Of a stretch of DNA of 64,000 nucleotides, positions 8,589 to 17,934 are shown piece after piece (the stretch's first letter is position 1; every line of letters starts with the position of its first letter). The translations under genes and the position numbers were made by a program. This stretch comes from Robiginitalea sp. Lineage in GTDB: Bacteria > Bacteroidota > Bacteroidia > Flavobacteriales > Flavobacteriaceae. The notes beneath the pieces were generated by a model, which saw only the letters and a program-made list of their open reading frames with translations, made no database searches and was not told the DNA's origin. Where the stretch lies: contig JAHEJJ010000007.1 of the NCBI GenBank assembly GCA_024638915.1, positions 23,266 through 87,265 of the forward strand, read 5' to 3'.

Positions 8589-9071
8589 ATGAAGTATTTA
8601 TGGCGACCATCTATATGGAAGATGTGCTTGGTGTTGACGATTGGTGTTTTACTGATTTTGATCGTATCGAACTTCTACGGTCTCTATACAGACAAATTCT
8701 ATTTCTACAAAGTTGACAATTATATTTTCCCATTGCTCAGCATTGTCCACTTCTCGTATTTGCAGGCGATGCATTTAAAAGTGAACAACAGGAATTTTAG
8801 CGATAACCAACTTCGCAATCTCGAGTACGCTCTTTATGCTATTCTGTTGGTGTATATTTTTAAAGCCACCGATACAGCCTATATGCTGCTAAGCTATTGG
8901 GAGTTCGAAGCTTATTTCATCCCCGAAACATTTATCCCTTTAGGCCTGGCGATCCTTACAATACAAATAATACTCATTCTGCTGACCATGATGTCTTTCA
9001 GGTATCGTCGTCAATTAGTAGGCAGATATAATTTTGATCAGATCAACGATAAACTAGATTCATGGCAATAG
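8589..9071 (+). CDS. Four-helix membrane protein, unknown function
   Basis: The 160-residue product has about four hydrophobic segments: MCLVLTIGVLLILIVSNF, the stretch around NYIFPLLSIVHFSYL, ALYAILLVYIFKATDTAY and LGLAILTIQIILILLTMM. The C-terminal tail is short and charged and faces the cytoplasm if the N-terminus does. I do not recognise a family. ATG 8589 is used rather than TTG 8574. A strong terminator follows 28 bases after the stop, so it is probably a single-gene unit or the end of one with the DUF418 gene. Confidence 0.7.
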   Translation: MKYLWRPSIWKMCLVLTIGVLLILIVSNFYGLYTDKFYFYKVDNYIFPLLSIVHFSYLQAMHLKVNNRNFSDNQLRNLEYALYAILLVYIFKATDTAYMLLSYWEFEAYFIPETFIPLGLAILTIQIILILLTMMSFRYRRQLVGRYNFDQINDKLDSWQ

Positions 9072-9098
9072 TTCGAATCTCTTGTGTTATGGCAAGTG

Positions 9099-9129
9099 AA
9101 AAACCCTGGCGATTTGCCAGGGTTTTTTT
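9099..9129 (+). terminator. Rho-independent terminator
   Basis: A perfect 10-base-pair stem pairs aaaccctggc with gccagggttt. The loop is 5 bases and a T run follows. It ends the unit of the four-helix membrane protein. Confidence 0.9.
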
Positions 9130-9311
9130 GTAGGAAGCAACCATTGGCAAAACCATAAACTTCTAATTTCAAGTATGCCAAAAAAATGTTTTAAGAATTG
9201 CTATAAGTGGGCATCTTTGTCAATTGAATGATTAAAAAGCTACCTATTTATGAATCGGTATACTGTTTATGATATTTTTTACAACGTATAATGGGACATT
9301 TGTATGTCGTT

Positions 9312-10781
9312 TCAAAGCTTACTGATATAGCTACCATAAGGATCTTTGAATTGCAGCCCTTTACTGAACCGGTGTTTGCTCAATTTTTTATGCACCACCA
9401 GGCCCCATAATAGAAATTCCATCATAAAATAACGATCGGCCGCCTTAATTTCAGGCTGATATTCATTCAGGAGCGCTTTCAATGCCGGAATACGATCTAA
9501 TTTGGCCTGATATTCTTTATCGGAAACATCGTCCATGAGCTCGAAACCTTCTCCTTCAAAAAACCAATGAACCAGTTCATCATAAGGAGAGGTGGTGTCT
9601 TTGTGTTCCAATTTGCGGATCTCAGGGAAATATTGACCGAACAGTGTTTTTACTGCATCTTCTATCAAAATACCAGCAACACTATCGGCTCCCTCCTGCT
9701 CTCCCTCATAAACCAATTCGATCTTCCCTGTTATGGAAGGAATAAGTCCCATAAAATCGCTGAGTCGAATGCTGGTTGTTTCCTCCCCTGTAGCCAATAT
9801 CCTGTGTTCAGCGGTACTCATCAGGTTTTCATACCCTGTAATGCTGGTACGAGCGCTCACACCGCTTTTGGCATCTATGTATTCACTGTTGCGGGCCTCG
9901 AAACTAATTTGTTCCAGCAGATTCCTGGCCAGATCAGGTATATGAATCGCTTTCTTTTGGAAATCGTCTAACCGGGCCTCCTGTTCCGTAATCTGCTTAG
10001 CCACGTCTATATCTTCCGGATAATGCGTAAGGATTTGGGAACCGATCCTATCCTTTAGAGGTGTAACGATACTTCCTCTATTGGTATAGTCTTCTGGGTT
10101 GGCGGTAAAAATAAACTGAACATCCAATGGTAAGCGCAGTTTAAATCCACGGATCTGAATGTCCCCTTCTTGCAAAATATTAAAAAGTGATACCTGGATC
10201 CTCGCCTGCAGATCGGGTAATTCGTTGATCACAAAAATACAGCGGTTCGCTCTGGGAATCATACCAAAATGGATGACCCTGTCATCGGCATAAGATAATT
10301 TCAGATTAGCAGCCTTTATCGGGTCTACATCTCCGATCAAATCTGCAACGGTTACATCTGGAGTAGCCAGCTTTTCAGAAAATCTATCCTCCCGATGCAA
10401 CCAACTAATGGGCGTATCATCGCCATGTTCCCTGATAAGCTCTCTGGCATATCGGGAAATTGGAGCCAATGGATCATCGTTGATCTCTGAACCTTTTACA
10501 ACAGGTATCCATTCGTCTAATAATCCTATCATGAGCCGCGCAAGCCTTGTTTTGGCCTGTCCACGAAGCCCTAGTAAATTAATATTATGGCGTGAAAGAA
10601 TAGCCCTTTCCAACTCAGGGATGACAGAATGCTCATAACCCCAGACCCCTTCAAAACTTTGTTTGTCTTTCTTAATATTTTCCCTAAGGTTTTCCCTTAG
10701 CTCATCTTTTATGCTTCTGCTTTGGTATCCTGCCTTTTGCAGGTCTCCCAACGATTTTATCTTTGTGTGGTCCAATTTCAT
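9312..10781 (-). CDS. MoxR-type AAA ATPase (magnesium chelatase ChlI-like)
   Basis: The 489-residue product is an AAA+ ATPase of the MoxR/ChlI group. Walker A is GLRGQAKT (71-78), with Ala before Lys as is usual in MoxR proteins. The Walker B stretch is IFVINELPD (182-190), with Asn where Asp is typical. Sensor 1 lies in FIFTANPEDYT, followed by TPLKDRIGSQI with an arginine-finger candidate. The VWA gene 35 bases downstream of its partner's start is co-oriented, so the two likely act as an ATPase-VWA pair that remodels or activates a target protein. No tetrapyrrole genes are nearby, so a real magnesium chelatase is unlikely. Confidence 0.85.
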   Translation of the reverse strand: MKLDHTKIKSLGDLQKAGYQSRSIKDELRENLRENIKKDKQSFEGVWGYEHSVIPELERAILSRHNINLLGLRGQAKTRLARLMIGLLDEWIPVVKGSEINDDPLAPISRYARELIREHGDDTPISWLHREDRFSEKLATPDVTVADLIGDVDPIKAANLKLSYADDRVIHFGMIPRANRCIFVINELPDLQARIQVSLFNILQEGDIQIRGFKLRLPLDVQFIFTANPEDYTNRGSIVTPLKDRIGSQILTHYPEDIDVAKQITEQEARLDDFQKKAIHIPDLARNLLEQISFEARNSEYIDAKSGVSARTSITGYENLMSTAEHRILATGEETTSIRLSDFMGLIPSITGKIELVYEGEQEGADSVAGILIEDAVKTLFGQYFPEIRKLEHKDTTSPYDELVHWFFEGEGFELMDDVSDKEYQAKLDRIPALKALLNEYQPEIKAADRYFMMEFLLWGLVVHKKLSKHRFSKGLQFKDPYGSYISKL

Positions 10782-10816
10782 TTTCTTTAATATATAATCA
10801 GCAATTTTTCCTTTAT

Positions 10817-11977
10817 CTATTTTAGTCTCTTTCTTCTGTTCTTCTCATAATCTTCAAAAATCATTTCACCCAGGTCTTTGAGTCCGGTAAAAAAGGCCTT
10901 TCCTTTATTCGCTTCGGTAAAATGACGTACAAATTGCATCAAGTAAGGATCCTGCGCAATCATAAAAGTGGTGATCGGGATATGCAACTTTCGGGCCCGT
11001 CTGGCCATATTATAACACTGCTCCACAATATGATCGTCCAGACCAACACTGTTTTTATAATAGGTGCCATCAGCAAGCCTTAAACAACTGGGTTTGCCAT
11101 CTGTGATCATGAAGATCTGTTTGTTGGTATTCCGTTTACGCCTGAGCATGTCCATAGCCAATTGCAGTCCCGCCACTGTATTGGTATGATAAGGTCCCAC
11201 TTTTAAGTAGGGCAGATCTTTAATAGGTATGGGCCAGGCATCATTGCCAAAGACCAATATATCCAAGGTGTCCTTAGGATATCGTGTGGTGATAAGTTCC
11301 GCCAGGGCCATCGCTACTTTTTTAGCCGGAGTGATGCGGTCTTCCCCGTACAATATCATACTATGGCTGATATCTATCATCAACACCGTACTCATCTGAG
11401 CTTTGTAGTGGGTATCCTCAACCACCAAATCATCCTCTGTAAGAGAGAAACCGTCTATTCCGTGATTGATCTGTGCATTCTTAAAGCTTTCGGTCATGGA
11501 AATGTGTTCCAGAGGATCGCCATAGCGGTATTCCCTAAAATCCCCGGTATGCTCGTCGCCACTTCCCGCTTTTTTGGTTCGGTGATTTCCACGACCACTA
11601 CGTTTTAATTTGCCAAAAATCTGATCCAGCGCGCGTTGCCTGATGATCCGTTCCATCTTGGCAGTGATCGATAGAGCACCCTCTCCCGGTATACCTTCAC
11701 CCTCCTGGCCTTCATCGGAAAACTCTTCACGCAAATAGCCTTTTGCTTTCAGGTCTTCGATAAAATCATCGATGGTGTAGTCCTCATCGGTAAGCCCATA
11801 TTCCCTGTCCAGTTCCCGAAGCCAGTCGAGCGCCTCATCGACGTCACCAGAGGTATGGGTAATCAGTTCCTGAAATATCTCGAACAATTTATCGAAGGGC
11901 GATAGATTCGGAGCTTCATATTTAGTAAAATGAAATCCTTTCTTTCTCATCATAGCCATTTCATAAAAATAATGCAT
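10817..11977 (-). CDS. VWA domain protein, partner of the MoxR-type ATPase
   Basis: The 386-residue product has a charged N-terminal half with an acidic stretch (FSDEGQEGEGIPGEG) and a C-terminal von Willebrand A domain. The metal-ion site is visible as MIDISHSM (DxSxS), a later Thr in the HTNTVAGLQ region and an Asp in FMITDGKP. It has no membrane helix or signal peptide. It is transcribed first, 35 bases ahead of the ATPase gene, as in CoxE/YehP-like and ChlD-like pairs. The acidic linker followed by a VWA domain resembles ChlD, where it contacts the ATPase ring. Confidence 0.85.
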   Translation of the reverse strand: MHYFYEMAMMRKKGFHFTKYEAPNLSPFDKLFEIFQELITHTSGDVDEALDWLRELDREYGLTDEDYTIDDFIEDLKAKGYLREEFSDEGQEGEGIPGEGALSITAKMERIIRQRALDQIFGKLKRSGRGNHRTKKAGSGDEHTGDFREYRYGDPLEHISMTESFKNAQINHGIDGFSLTEDDLVVEDTHYKAQMSTVLMIDISHSMILYGEDRITPAKKVAMALAELITTRYPKDTLDILVFGNDAWPIPIKDLPYLKVGPYHTNTVAGLQLAMDMLRRKRNTNKQIFMITDGKPSCLRLADGTYYKNSVGLDDHIVEQCYNMARRARKLHIPITTFMIAQDPYLMQFVRHFTEANKGKAFFTGLKDLGEMIFEDYEKNRRKRLK

Positions 11978-12017
11978 TTCCTGATACAGGAAACTATTTT
12001 AAGAAAACTTAAGGAAA

Positions 12018-12626
12018 TTAGGGCTTATGCCGCTTTTTGAGCACTTGTGCCACATCATCCAGGGACTTCCCTTTTGCTTTCAAAAGGATCAAAAGATGAA
12101 ACAACAGGTCTGCACTTTCGTCAAGAAACCTATCATCGTCCTGGTCTTTGGCTTCAATCACGGTTTCCACAGCTTCCTCACCTACCTTCTGAGCAATTTT
12201 GTTTATACCCGACTTAAACAGTGAGGCCACGTAACTTGATTTCTGGTCCGGATTGTTGATCCGATCGTCTATTACCGACTCGAGCCTGCTGAGAAAGCCA
12301 TAGCTGCTGCTGTTCTGCTGATCCCAACAAGTATCAGAGCCTTTATGGCAAACCGGTCCGCTGGGGCTTGCGCTGATCAGCAGGCTATCCTGATCACAAT
12401 CCACCAAAATATCATTAAGAACCATAAAATTTCCACTTTCCTCACCCTTGGTCCAAAGTCTGTTTTTCGACCTGCTAAAGAAAGTCACTTTACCGGTTTG
12501 CCTGGTCTTTTCCAAAGCTTCGCTATTCATGTAGCCCTGCATTAAAACAATATTTGTATCGACGTCCTGAATTATCGCCGGAACCAGTCCGTCAGGATTT
12601 TTGCTAAAATCAACTTCCATCATCAT
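12018..12626 (-). CDS. hisIE: Bifunctional phosphoribosyl-AMP cyclohydrolase / phosphoribosyl-ATP pyrophosphatase
   Basis: The product catalyses steps 2 and 3 of histidine synthesis. The N-terminal HisI domain (about 1-105) shows VLMQGYMNSEAL, FFSRSKNRLWTKGE, the DCDQDSLL metal site and CHKGSDTCW. The C-terminal HisE domain (about 110-202) has the KVGEEAVETVIEAK MazG-like helix and ESADLLFHLLILL. It is the last gene of the his operon, 33 bases after hisF. A triplet of ATG codons makes the exact start ambiguous by one or two residues. Confidence 0.95.
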   Translation of the reverse strand: MMMEVDFSKNPDGLVPAIIQDVDTNIVLMQGYMNSEALEKTRQTGKVTFFSRSKNRLWTKGEESGNFMVLNDILVDCDQDSLLISASPSGPVCHKGSDTCWDQQNSSSYGFLSRLESVIDDRINNPDQKSSYVASLFKSGINKIAQKVGEEAVETVIEAKDQDDDRFLDESADLLFHLLILLKAKGKSLDDVAQVLKKRHKP

Positions 12627-12659
12627 AAATTAATTTCTTGAAATATCTATTTTTTACCG

Positions 12660-13415
12660 CTAAAACCTTACTGGTACATTATGTTTTTTTAGTTCCCTTT
12701 TTAGGTCGTGAATCTCCATTTCCCTAAAATGAAAAACACTGGCGGCCAGTGCTGCATCGGCCTTACCTTCCTTAAAAGTATCCACAAAGTGCTGCACGGT
12801 ACCAGCGCCGCCCGAGGCGATGATCGGGATATTCCTCTCGGTAGACAATCGCCTTAGAGCCTCATTCGCAAATCCATTTTTGGTCCCGTCGTGGTCCATT
12901 GAAGTGAACAGGATCTCCCCCGCTCCCCTTTTCTCCACTTCCTCAGCCCATTGAAAGAGCTCTATTTCTGTTGGTACCTTACCCCCAACCAAGTGTACCT
13001 TCCACTTTCCATTGATTTTTTTTGCATCAATAGCCACCACAACACACTGAGATCCGAATTTCCCCACCAGTTCATCGATCAACTCCGGGTTTTTAACTGC
13101 AGAGGAGTTCACAGATATCTTATCGGCCCCATTATGAAGTAGTAAATCCACATCTTTTGAGGATGAAATACCTCCCCCCACCGTAAAGGGGATGTTGACT
13201 TTTTCAGCCACCCTGCGCACAAGTTTTGCGAGTGTTTTACGTCGCTCCTCGGTTGCTGATATATCCAGAAAAACCAGTTCATCAGCCCCCGCATCCGCAT
13301 AGAAGGCTGCGAGTTCAACCGGATCTCCCGCATCTCGAAGATCCACAAAATTTACGCCTTTAACCGTTCGGCCATCTTTGATATCTAAACAGGGTATGAT
13401 TCTTTTGGTAAGCAT
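12660..13415 (-). CDS. hisF: Imidazole glycerol phosphate synthase, cyclase subunit
   Basis: HisF is a TIM barrel that takes ammonia from HisH and closes the imidazole ring, giving IGP and AICAR. The 251-residue product shows both phosphate-binding halves: [15 protein letters not shown] at the N-terminus with catalytic Asp, FTVGGGISS, and the second catalytic Asp in [11 protein letters not shown], then IASGGAGT. Its start codon overlaps the DinB-like gene stop by one base, so translation is probably coupled. Confidence 0.96.
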   Translation of the reverse strand: MLTKRIIPCLDIKDGRTVKGVNFVDLRDAGDPVELAAFYADAGADELVFLDISATEERRKTLAKLVRRVAEKVNIPFTVGGGISSSKDVDLLLHNGADKISVNSSAVKNPELIDELVGKFGSQCVVVAIDAKKINGKWKVHLVGGKVPTEIELFQWAEEVEKRGAGEILFTSMDHDGTKNGFANEALRRLSTERNIPIIASGGAGTVQHFVDTFKEGKADAALAASVFHFREMEIHDLKRELKKHNVPVRF

Positions 13416-13939
13416 TATTTTTCGCTATTGTTGGAATTCAGACCAATTCCGTCATAAAATCCTAAATCTTTATTTTTTAAAATCTTGGTCCAGAAAGCGA
13501 TCTGACCGGTATGATACGACAAATGCTCTACCAGATGCATTACAACACCTAAACCACTCATTTTAAATGTTTGTACATCTCTTACCCTAAGTAATTCTTC
13601 AATACTACACGAATCTATACCATTCTTTACCTCCGCCACTATCTTTTCAAGTTTTTCAAGTAATTGCGATTTCGTTAGTCCCCCGGAAACAGAAAATTCT
13701 AGATGCCTCTCTCGAATATCAGGATATCCGCAGAGCGATGCAATCCCGTATTGTGTCAGGTTACCGCAAAGGTGAGATAAAAGATTGCCCACACTGTTAG
13801 AGACCGGGTTCGGACGCAACCAAATATCGTTTTCATCGAGTTGGTCGAGGCTCCTACGGATCATTCTAAGACTCTCATCGATCCTGTAATTAGCGTTCTT
13901 GGCAAATTCTTCCTGCCATTTTGATTGATATTGGCTCAT
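13415..13939 (-). CDS. DinB-like protein (DUF1572) inside the his operon
   Basis: The 174-residue product is a DinB/YfiT-type four-helix protein. The candidate metal-binding histidines are in LLSHLCGNL near residue 57 and in [13 protein letters not shown] near 135-145. The [14 protein letters not shown] stretch is typical of DUF1572. Family members bind Zn or Ni and some are thiol transferases, including bacillithiol or mycothiol-dependent S-transferases. This window also carries bshB1, so bacillithiol is plausibly present in the cell. It starts 4 bases inside the hisA stop and ends on the hisF start, so it is firmly part of the operon. It has no known role in histidine synthesis. Confidence 0.85.
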   Translation of the reverse strand: MSQYQSKWQEEFAKNANYRIDESLRMIRRSLDQLDENDIWLRPNPVSNSVGNLLSHLCGNLTQYGIASLCGYPDIRERHLEFSVSGGLTKSQLLEKLEKIVAEVKNGIDSCSIEELLRVRDVQTFKMSGLGVVMHLVEHLSYHTGQIAFWTKILKNKDLGFYDGIGLNSNNSEK

Positions 13940-14712
13940 GATCCGTAAATGAATTTTTCAAGTTCTTTCAATCCAATCTTGTTTTCATAAATAGCCTTGC
14001 CCAGGATAGCACCGTCACAACCGATACGTTTCAAACCCTGAAGGTCTTCCAGGCAAGAAATTCCCCCACTGGCAATTAATTTTATTCCCGGAACCTCCTC
14101 ATCTTGGACGCCGCTCATACCGATGATGGTTTTGTTAATCTTCGTTTTATCTATAATCTTTTGATAAAGCTTCTCGGCTGGTCCCTCTAACATACCGTCT
14201 TTGCTGATATCTGTGCAGATAACATATCGAATGCCCTTTTTCTGGTGTGCTTCGATAAATGGGATAAGATCTAAGGCCGTTTCTTCCTGCCAACCCGAAA
14301 TCGCTACCTTTTCATCCTTTGCGTCGGCACCAAGAATAATCTTTTCCGGGCCAAAACGACCCAACCAGTCCAGAAAAACCTCAGGACGCCTCACCGCGAT
14401 GCTACCACCAGTAATTTGTTTAGCCCCACTGTTGAAGGCAATTTCAAGGTCTTCCTCCGAATTAAGACCACCGCCAAAATCAATCTTCAATGATGTCCTT
14501 GATGCGATTTGCTCCAAAATATCATAATTGATAATTTGCCTGGCCCTGGCACCATCTAAATCGACCAGGTGCAGGAATTCCGCCCCATGATCTTCAAATG
14601 CTCTGGCCACTTCCAGAGGATTTTCGTTATAGATCTTTTTAGTGGCATAGTCTCCCTTGGAAAGCCTGACGCACTTTCCCTCGATGATATCTATGGCTGG
14701 GATAACTCTCAT
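13936..14712 (-). CDS. hisA: ProFAR isomerase (HisA)
   Basis: HisA isomerises 5'-ProFAR to PRFAR (step 4). The 258-residue product begins [21 protein letters not shown] with the catalytic Asp, and has [13 protein letters not shown], the second catalytic Asp in [13 protein letters not shown] and [12 protein letters not shown]. There is an insertion ([19 protein letters not shown], about 190-208) before the last strand, longer than in E. coli. The start abuts the GNAT gene stop and the stop overlaps the DinB-like gene by 4 bases. Confidence 0.95.
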   Translation of the reverse strand: MRVIPAIDIIEGKCVRLSKGDYATKKIYNENPLEVARAFEDHGAEFLHLVDLDGARARQIINYDILEQIASRTSLKIDFGGGLNSEEDLEIAFNSGAKQITGGSIAVRRPEVFLDWLGRFGPEKIILGADAKDEKVAISGWQEETALDLIPFIEAHQKKGIRYVICTDISKDGMLEGPAEKLYQKIIDKTKINKTIIGMSGVQDEEVPGIKLIASGGISCLEDLQGLKRIGCDGAILGKAIYENKIGLKELEKFIYGS

Positions 14713-15126
14713 CTAATTCTTTTTTCGAAACATCCATATTTCAGGATTAGGTATAGCTTTAAAATTAAATTTTTCATACAATGCATGTGCATCTTGGGTA
14801 CGCAGACCAATACCATTGACCTCCTGCAACTCAGGATGATCAACAATGTTTTGAATCAACATTCGGCCCAGACCTCTCCCTCTGTAAACCGGATCAACAA
14901 AAAGATCCATTATCCACGCAAATACCACATAATCTGTAACCACCCGGCCAAAGCCGATCTGCTGCGTACCGGTAAAAAGACCAAAACAAAGCGAGTGAGC
15001 CATGGATTTCTTTACACGCTCTTTACTTCGACCCTGCGCCCAATAGGATTTACCGGATAGGTATTGATGAATAAAATCCAAATCTATCCTGCTTTGGTCA
15101 GTACTAATAAGAAACTCTTGTCCCAT
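14713..15126 (-). CDS. GNAT family N-acetyltransferase inside the his operon
   Basis: The 137-residue product is a compact GNAT domain. The acetyl-CoA loop is DPVYRGRGLGRMLI (R/Q-x-x-G-x-G/A type), preceded by a beta strand FAWIMDLFV and followed by GLRTQDAHALYEKFNFKAI. Substrate cannot be read from the sequence. It lies between hisH (6 bases) and hisA (0 bases) with no room for its own promoter, so it is expressed with the pathway. No GNAT is needed for histidine synthesis; it may be a passenger or act on a pathway compound. Confidence 0.85.
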   Translation of the reverse strand: MGQEFLISTDQSRIDLDFIHQYLSGKSYWAQGRSKERVKKSMAHSLCFGLFTGTQQIGFGRVVTDYVVFAWIMDLFVDPVYRGRGLGRMLIQNIVDHPELQEVNGIGLRTQDAHALYEKFNFKAIPNPEIWMFRKKN

Positions 15127-15132
15127 TATAGA

Positions 15133-15714
15133 TCACATATTTAAGAAGTTTTCAAGGATCTTAGCCCCCACTGTGCTGCTTTTTTCGGGGTGGAACTGCA
15201 CCCCGTAAAAATTACCTTTCTTTAATGCCGTACTGTACTTAATCCCGTAGTCTGAAACGGCGATTGTTTCTTTACATAAGGGCGCATAATAGCTATGTAC
15301 CAGATAAATATATTCTTTGTCGGACACATCTTTAAACAAATCTGACTTCAATTGATCTATTGTATTCCACCCGATCTGTGGCACTTTAACACCTTGGTTA
15401 AAGCGCAGTACATCTACCTCAAATATATCAAGGCCTTTGGTATCTCCCTCCTCCGAATATTTGCACAAAAGTTGCATGCCAAGACAAATACCCAACACCG
15501 GCTGGGTTAATCGTGGAATAAGCAGGTCGAGCTTAGTGGATTTCAATTTAGACATGGCACTGCTCGCTTCGCCTACCCCTGGAAAGACCACCAGGTCTGC
15601 AGAAGCGATTTCCTCTGCCTGATCGCTTAAAAAGGGATGTACACCCAAACGCTCAAAAGCAAATCTGATACTTTGGATATTCCCTGCCCCATAGTTAATT
15701 ATTGCGATTTTCAT
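15133..15714 (-). CDS. hisH: Imidazole glycerol phosphate synthase, glutaminase subunit
   Basis: HisH hydrolyses glutamine and channels ammonia to HisF. The 193-residue product is a class I glutamine amidotransferase: INYGAGNI, FPGVGEASSAM, the nucleophile in GICLGMQLL, and the His-Glu pair in VQFHPEKSS. ATG 15714 (MKIAIINYGAGN) is used rather than TTG 15726. It follows hisB by 25 bases. Confidence 0.95.
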   Translation of the reverse strand: MKIAIINYGAGNIQSIRFAFERLGVHPFLSDQAEEIASADLVVFPGVGEASSAMSKLKSTKLDLLIPRLTQPVLGICLGMQLLCKYSEEGDTKGLDIFEVDVLRFNQGVKVPQIGWNTIDQLKSDLFKDVSDKEYIYLVHSYYAPLCKETIAVSDYGIKYSTALKKGNFYGVQFHPEKSSTVGAKILENFLNM

Positions 15715-15739
15715 CTTTAAATTCAAATTTTGGGAATGC

Positions 15740-16894
15740 TTACAGCATGCCTTTTGTCGATGGAAGGATCATTCGATCCGGATCTCGTTTTACCGCCATT
15801 TTAATCGCCTTGGCAAAGGCCTTAAATATCGATTCGATCTTGTGATGCTCATTCGCGCCTTCTGCCTTTATATGGAGGTTGGCCTTCGCCCCATCGGTAA
15901 AGGACTTAAAAAAGTGGGAAAACATCTCCGTGGGCATCTTACCGATCATTTCCCTTTTGAATTCTACCTCCCATTCGAGCCAGTTTCTGCCGCCAAAGTC
16001 AATAGCTACACTGGCCAGAGCATCGTCCATAGGCAGACAAAATCCGTAGCGTTCCATGCCTATCTTGTCGCCCAGAGCCTTAGAAAAAGACTCCCCCAGG
16101 GCAATTCCTGTATCCTCAATAGTATGATGTTCATCTACTTCCAGATCTCCCTCTGCTTTCAATTGAAGATCCAATTGCCCATGCCGCGCCAGTTGATCGA
16201 GCATATGATCAAAAAAGGCAATACCTGTGTCCACCTCGCTTTTTCCACTTCCATCGATATTTAGACGAATACCGATCTTGGTTTCAGCCGTCTGCCTATG
16301 ATATTCTACCCATCGTTCCTTAAGACTTAAAAAATCGTAAATCTCCTTCCAATCCTGTGTTTCCAATGAAATGACCGATTGTATATCTTTTTGGGTCGCT
16401 TTAATCTCGCCGGCCCCTAACTGGGCCGCGCCGTTGATCAGGATCCCCGAACAATTCAGGTTTCGGGCCAACTCCATATCGGTAAGCCGGTCACCGATCA
16501 CAAATGAATTTTCCAAGTCAAATCCAGCTTCTAAGTAAGAGGTCAGGAGTGCAGTCCCCGGCTTGCGGGTGGGTGCTTTATCTTCAGGAAAAGTGCGATC
16601 GATCACGATTTCATCGAATACAATACCTTCATTTTGCAAAGCTTTAATAATAAAATCCTGTACAGGCCAAAAGTCCTTTTCAGGATAGGCCGCAGTACCC
16701 AGTCCATCCTGGTTGGTCACCATGACCAAACGAAAGTCTAACTCCCTTACGATCCTCGCCAGATAGGTGAATACCCCGGGGTAGAATTCAAGTTTTTCAA
16801 ACCGGTCGATCTGTTCATCAGAAGGTTCCATGATCAGTGTGCCGTCCCTATCAATAAATAATATCTTCTTTGTTTTTGTTTTTTCCTCCATCAT
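15740..16894 (-). CDS. hisB: Bifunctional histidinol-phosphatase / imidazoleglycerol-phosphate dehydratase
   Basis: The 384-residue product fuses two enzymes, as in E. coli. The N-terminal HAD phosphatase (about 1-175) has FIDRDGTLI, MVTNQDGLG and GDRLTDME. The C-terminal IGP dehydratase (about 190-384) has the manganese-binding blocks FFDHMLDQLARHG, DEHHTIEDTGIALG and EGANEHHKIESIFKA. They catalyse the phosphatase step and dehydration of IGP. The gene overlaps hisC by 4 bases. Confidence 0.96.
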   Translation of the reverse strand: MMEEKTKTKKILFIDRDGTLIMEPSDEQIDRFEKLEFYPGVFTYLARIVRELDFRLVMVTNQDGLGTAAYPEKDFWPVQDFIIKALQNEGIVFDEIVIDRTFPEDKAPTRKPGTALLTSYLEAGFDLENSFVIGDRLTDMELARNLNCSGILINGAAQLGAGEIKATQKDIQSVISLETQDWKEIYDFLSLKERWVEYHRQTAETKIGIRLNIDGSGKSEVDTGIAFFDHMLDQLARHGQLDLQLKAEGDLEVDEHHTIEDTGIALGESFSKALGDKIGMERYGFCLPMDDALASVAIDFGGRNWLEWEVEFKREMIGKMPTEMFSHFFKSFTDGAKANLHIKAEGANEHHKIESIFKAFAKAIKMAVKRDPDRMILPSTKGML

Positions 16895-17934
16895 ATCGAT
16901 TTTAAAACTTCCAACAATCGTATATTCTCCTCTTCTGTTCCCACGGTAAACCGCAGGGTATTGTGACAGAGAGGTAATCCTGATCGGTTCCTCACTACAA
17001 TCCCACTATTAAGGATCTGTGTATATCGCAGCTCTGCATCATCAATTCTGACCAAGACAAAATTAGCTTCTGATGGATATACATTAGTAATAAAAGGTAT
17101 TTCCTTTAACTTCTTCTCAAGCCATTTACGTTGACCGATGATCTCACGGATCTGACTGGAAAAAAGATCGGCTTCGCAAAGTCGTTCTATTGCAGCCTGC
17201 TGAGTCAGTTCATTCACATTGTATGGAGGCTTAATGCGTTTCAGTATATCGATGATCGCACTGGAAGCCCAGCAGACCCCTAATCGTATACCAGCCATTC
17301 CCAGGGCTTTGGAAAAGGTTTGTGTAATAACTAGATTGGGATAATTTGCCAGCTTATTTGTCCAACTCTCACTCATAGAGAAGTCGATATAAGCTTCATC
17401 TAGCACCACTATACCCTTAAATCCATTCAACAGAAACTCCACATCCCCCTCCCTGAAATAGTTGCCTGTGGGATTGTTTGGAGAACAAATACAGATCAGT
17501 TTCGAAGACGAATCCACAGCCCTGAGCATGGCGTTTATATCTAATTCGAAATTGTCTTTTAGGATTATCTCGCGATTCTCAACCCCATTTACAGCTGCAA
17601 GGACCTTGTACATGCCATAGGTGGGTGGGGCGGTAATAATATTATCGCTTCCGGGTTCACAAAACGCTCTGAAAATCAGGTCTAAAATCTCATCACTTCC
17701 GTTTCCCAGCAAGAGGTTCTCTGTATTCATTCCTCTTATTCGGGCCAATGTTCCCTTCAGTAGACGCTGTTGTGGGTCTGGATAACGGTTCAGGCCATTA
17801 TCAAATGGATTTTCGTTTGCGTCGAGGAAAATTTTTTGTGAACCATCGGATACGTATTCATCGCGAGCGGAGGAATACGGTTTCAGATCCCTGACATTTT
17901 TGCGTACGAGCGTCTCCAGTTCAAATCTCATCAC
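16891..17934 (-). CDS. hisC: Histidinol-phosphate aminotransferase
   Basis: HisC is a PLP fold-type I aminotransferase that transfers an amino group from glutamate to imidazole acetol phosphate. The 347-residue product shows FLDANENPFD near the N-terminus, LGNGSDEILDLI, CSPNNPTGN, VVLDEAYIDF and the PLP lysine in TQTFSKALGMAGIRLG. It overlaps hisB and hisD by 4 bases each, so the three are translationally coupled. Confidence 0.95.
   Translation of the reverse strand: MMRFELETLVRKNVRDLKPYSSARDEYVSDGSQKIFLDANENPFDNGLNRYPDPQQRLLKGTLARIRGMNTENLLLGNGSDEILDLIFRAFCEPGSDNIITAPPTYGMYKVLAAVNGVENREIILKDNFELDINAMLRAVDSSSKLICICSPNNPTGNYFREGDVEFLLNGFKGIVVLDEAYIDFSMSESWTNKLANYPNLVITQTFSKALGMAGIRLGVCWASSAIIDILKRIKPPYNVNELTQQAAIERLCEADLFSSQIREIIGQRKWLEKKLKEIPFITNVYPSEANFVLVRIDDAELRYTQILNSGIVVRNRSGLPLCHNTLRFTVGTEEENIRLLEVLKSI

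Noticed and set aside
9567..9971. Plus-strand frame inside the ATPase gene
   Set aside because: It is antisense to conserved AAA+ motifs and looks like a composition shadow.
9312..11977. Reading the ATPase-VWA pair as magnesium chelatase
   Set aside because: No tetrapyrrole genes nearby and no large chelatase subunit; MoxR-type is a better fit.
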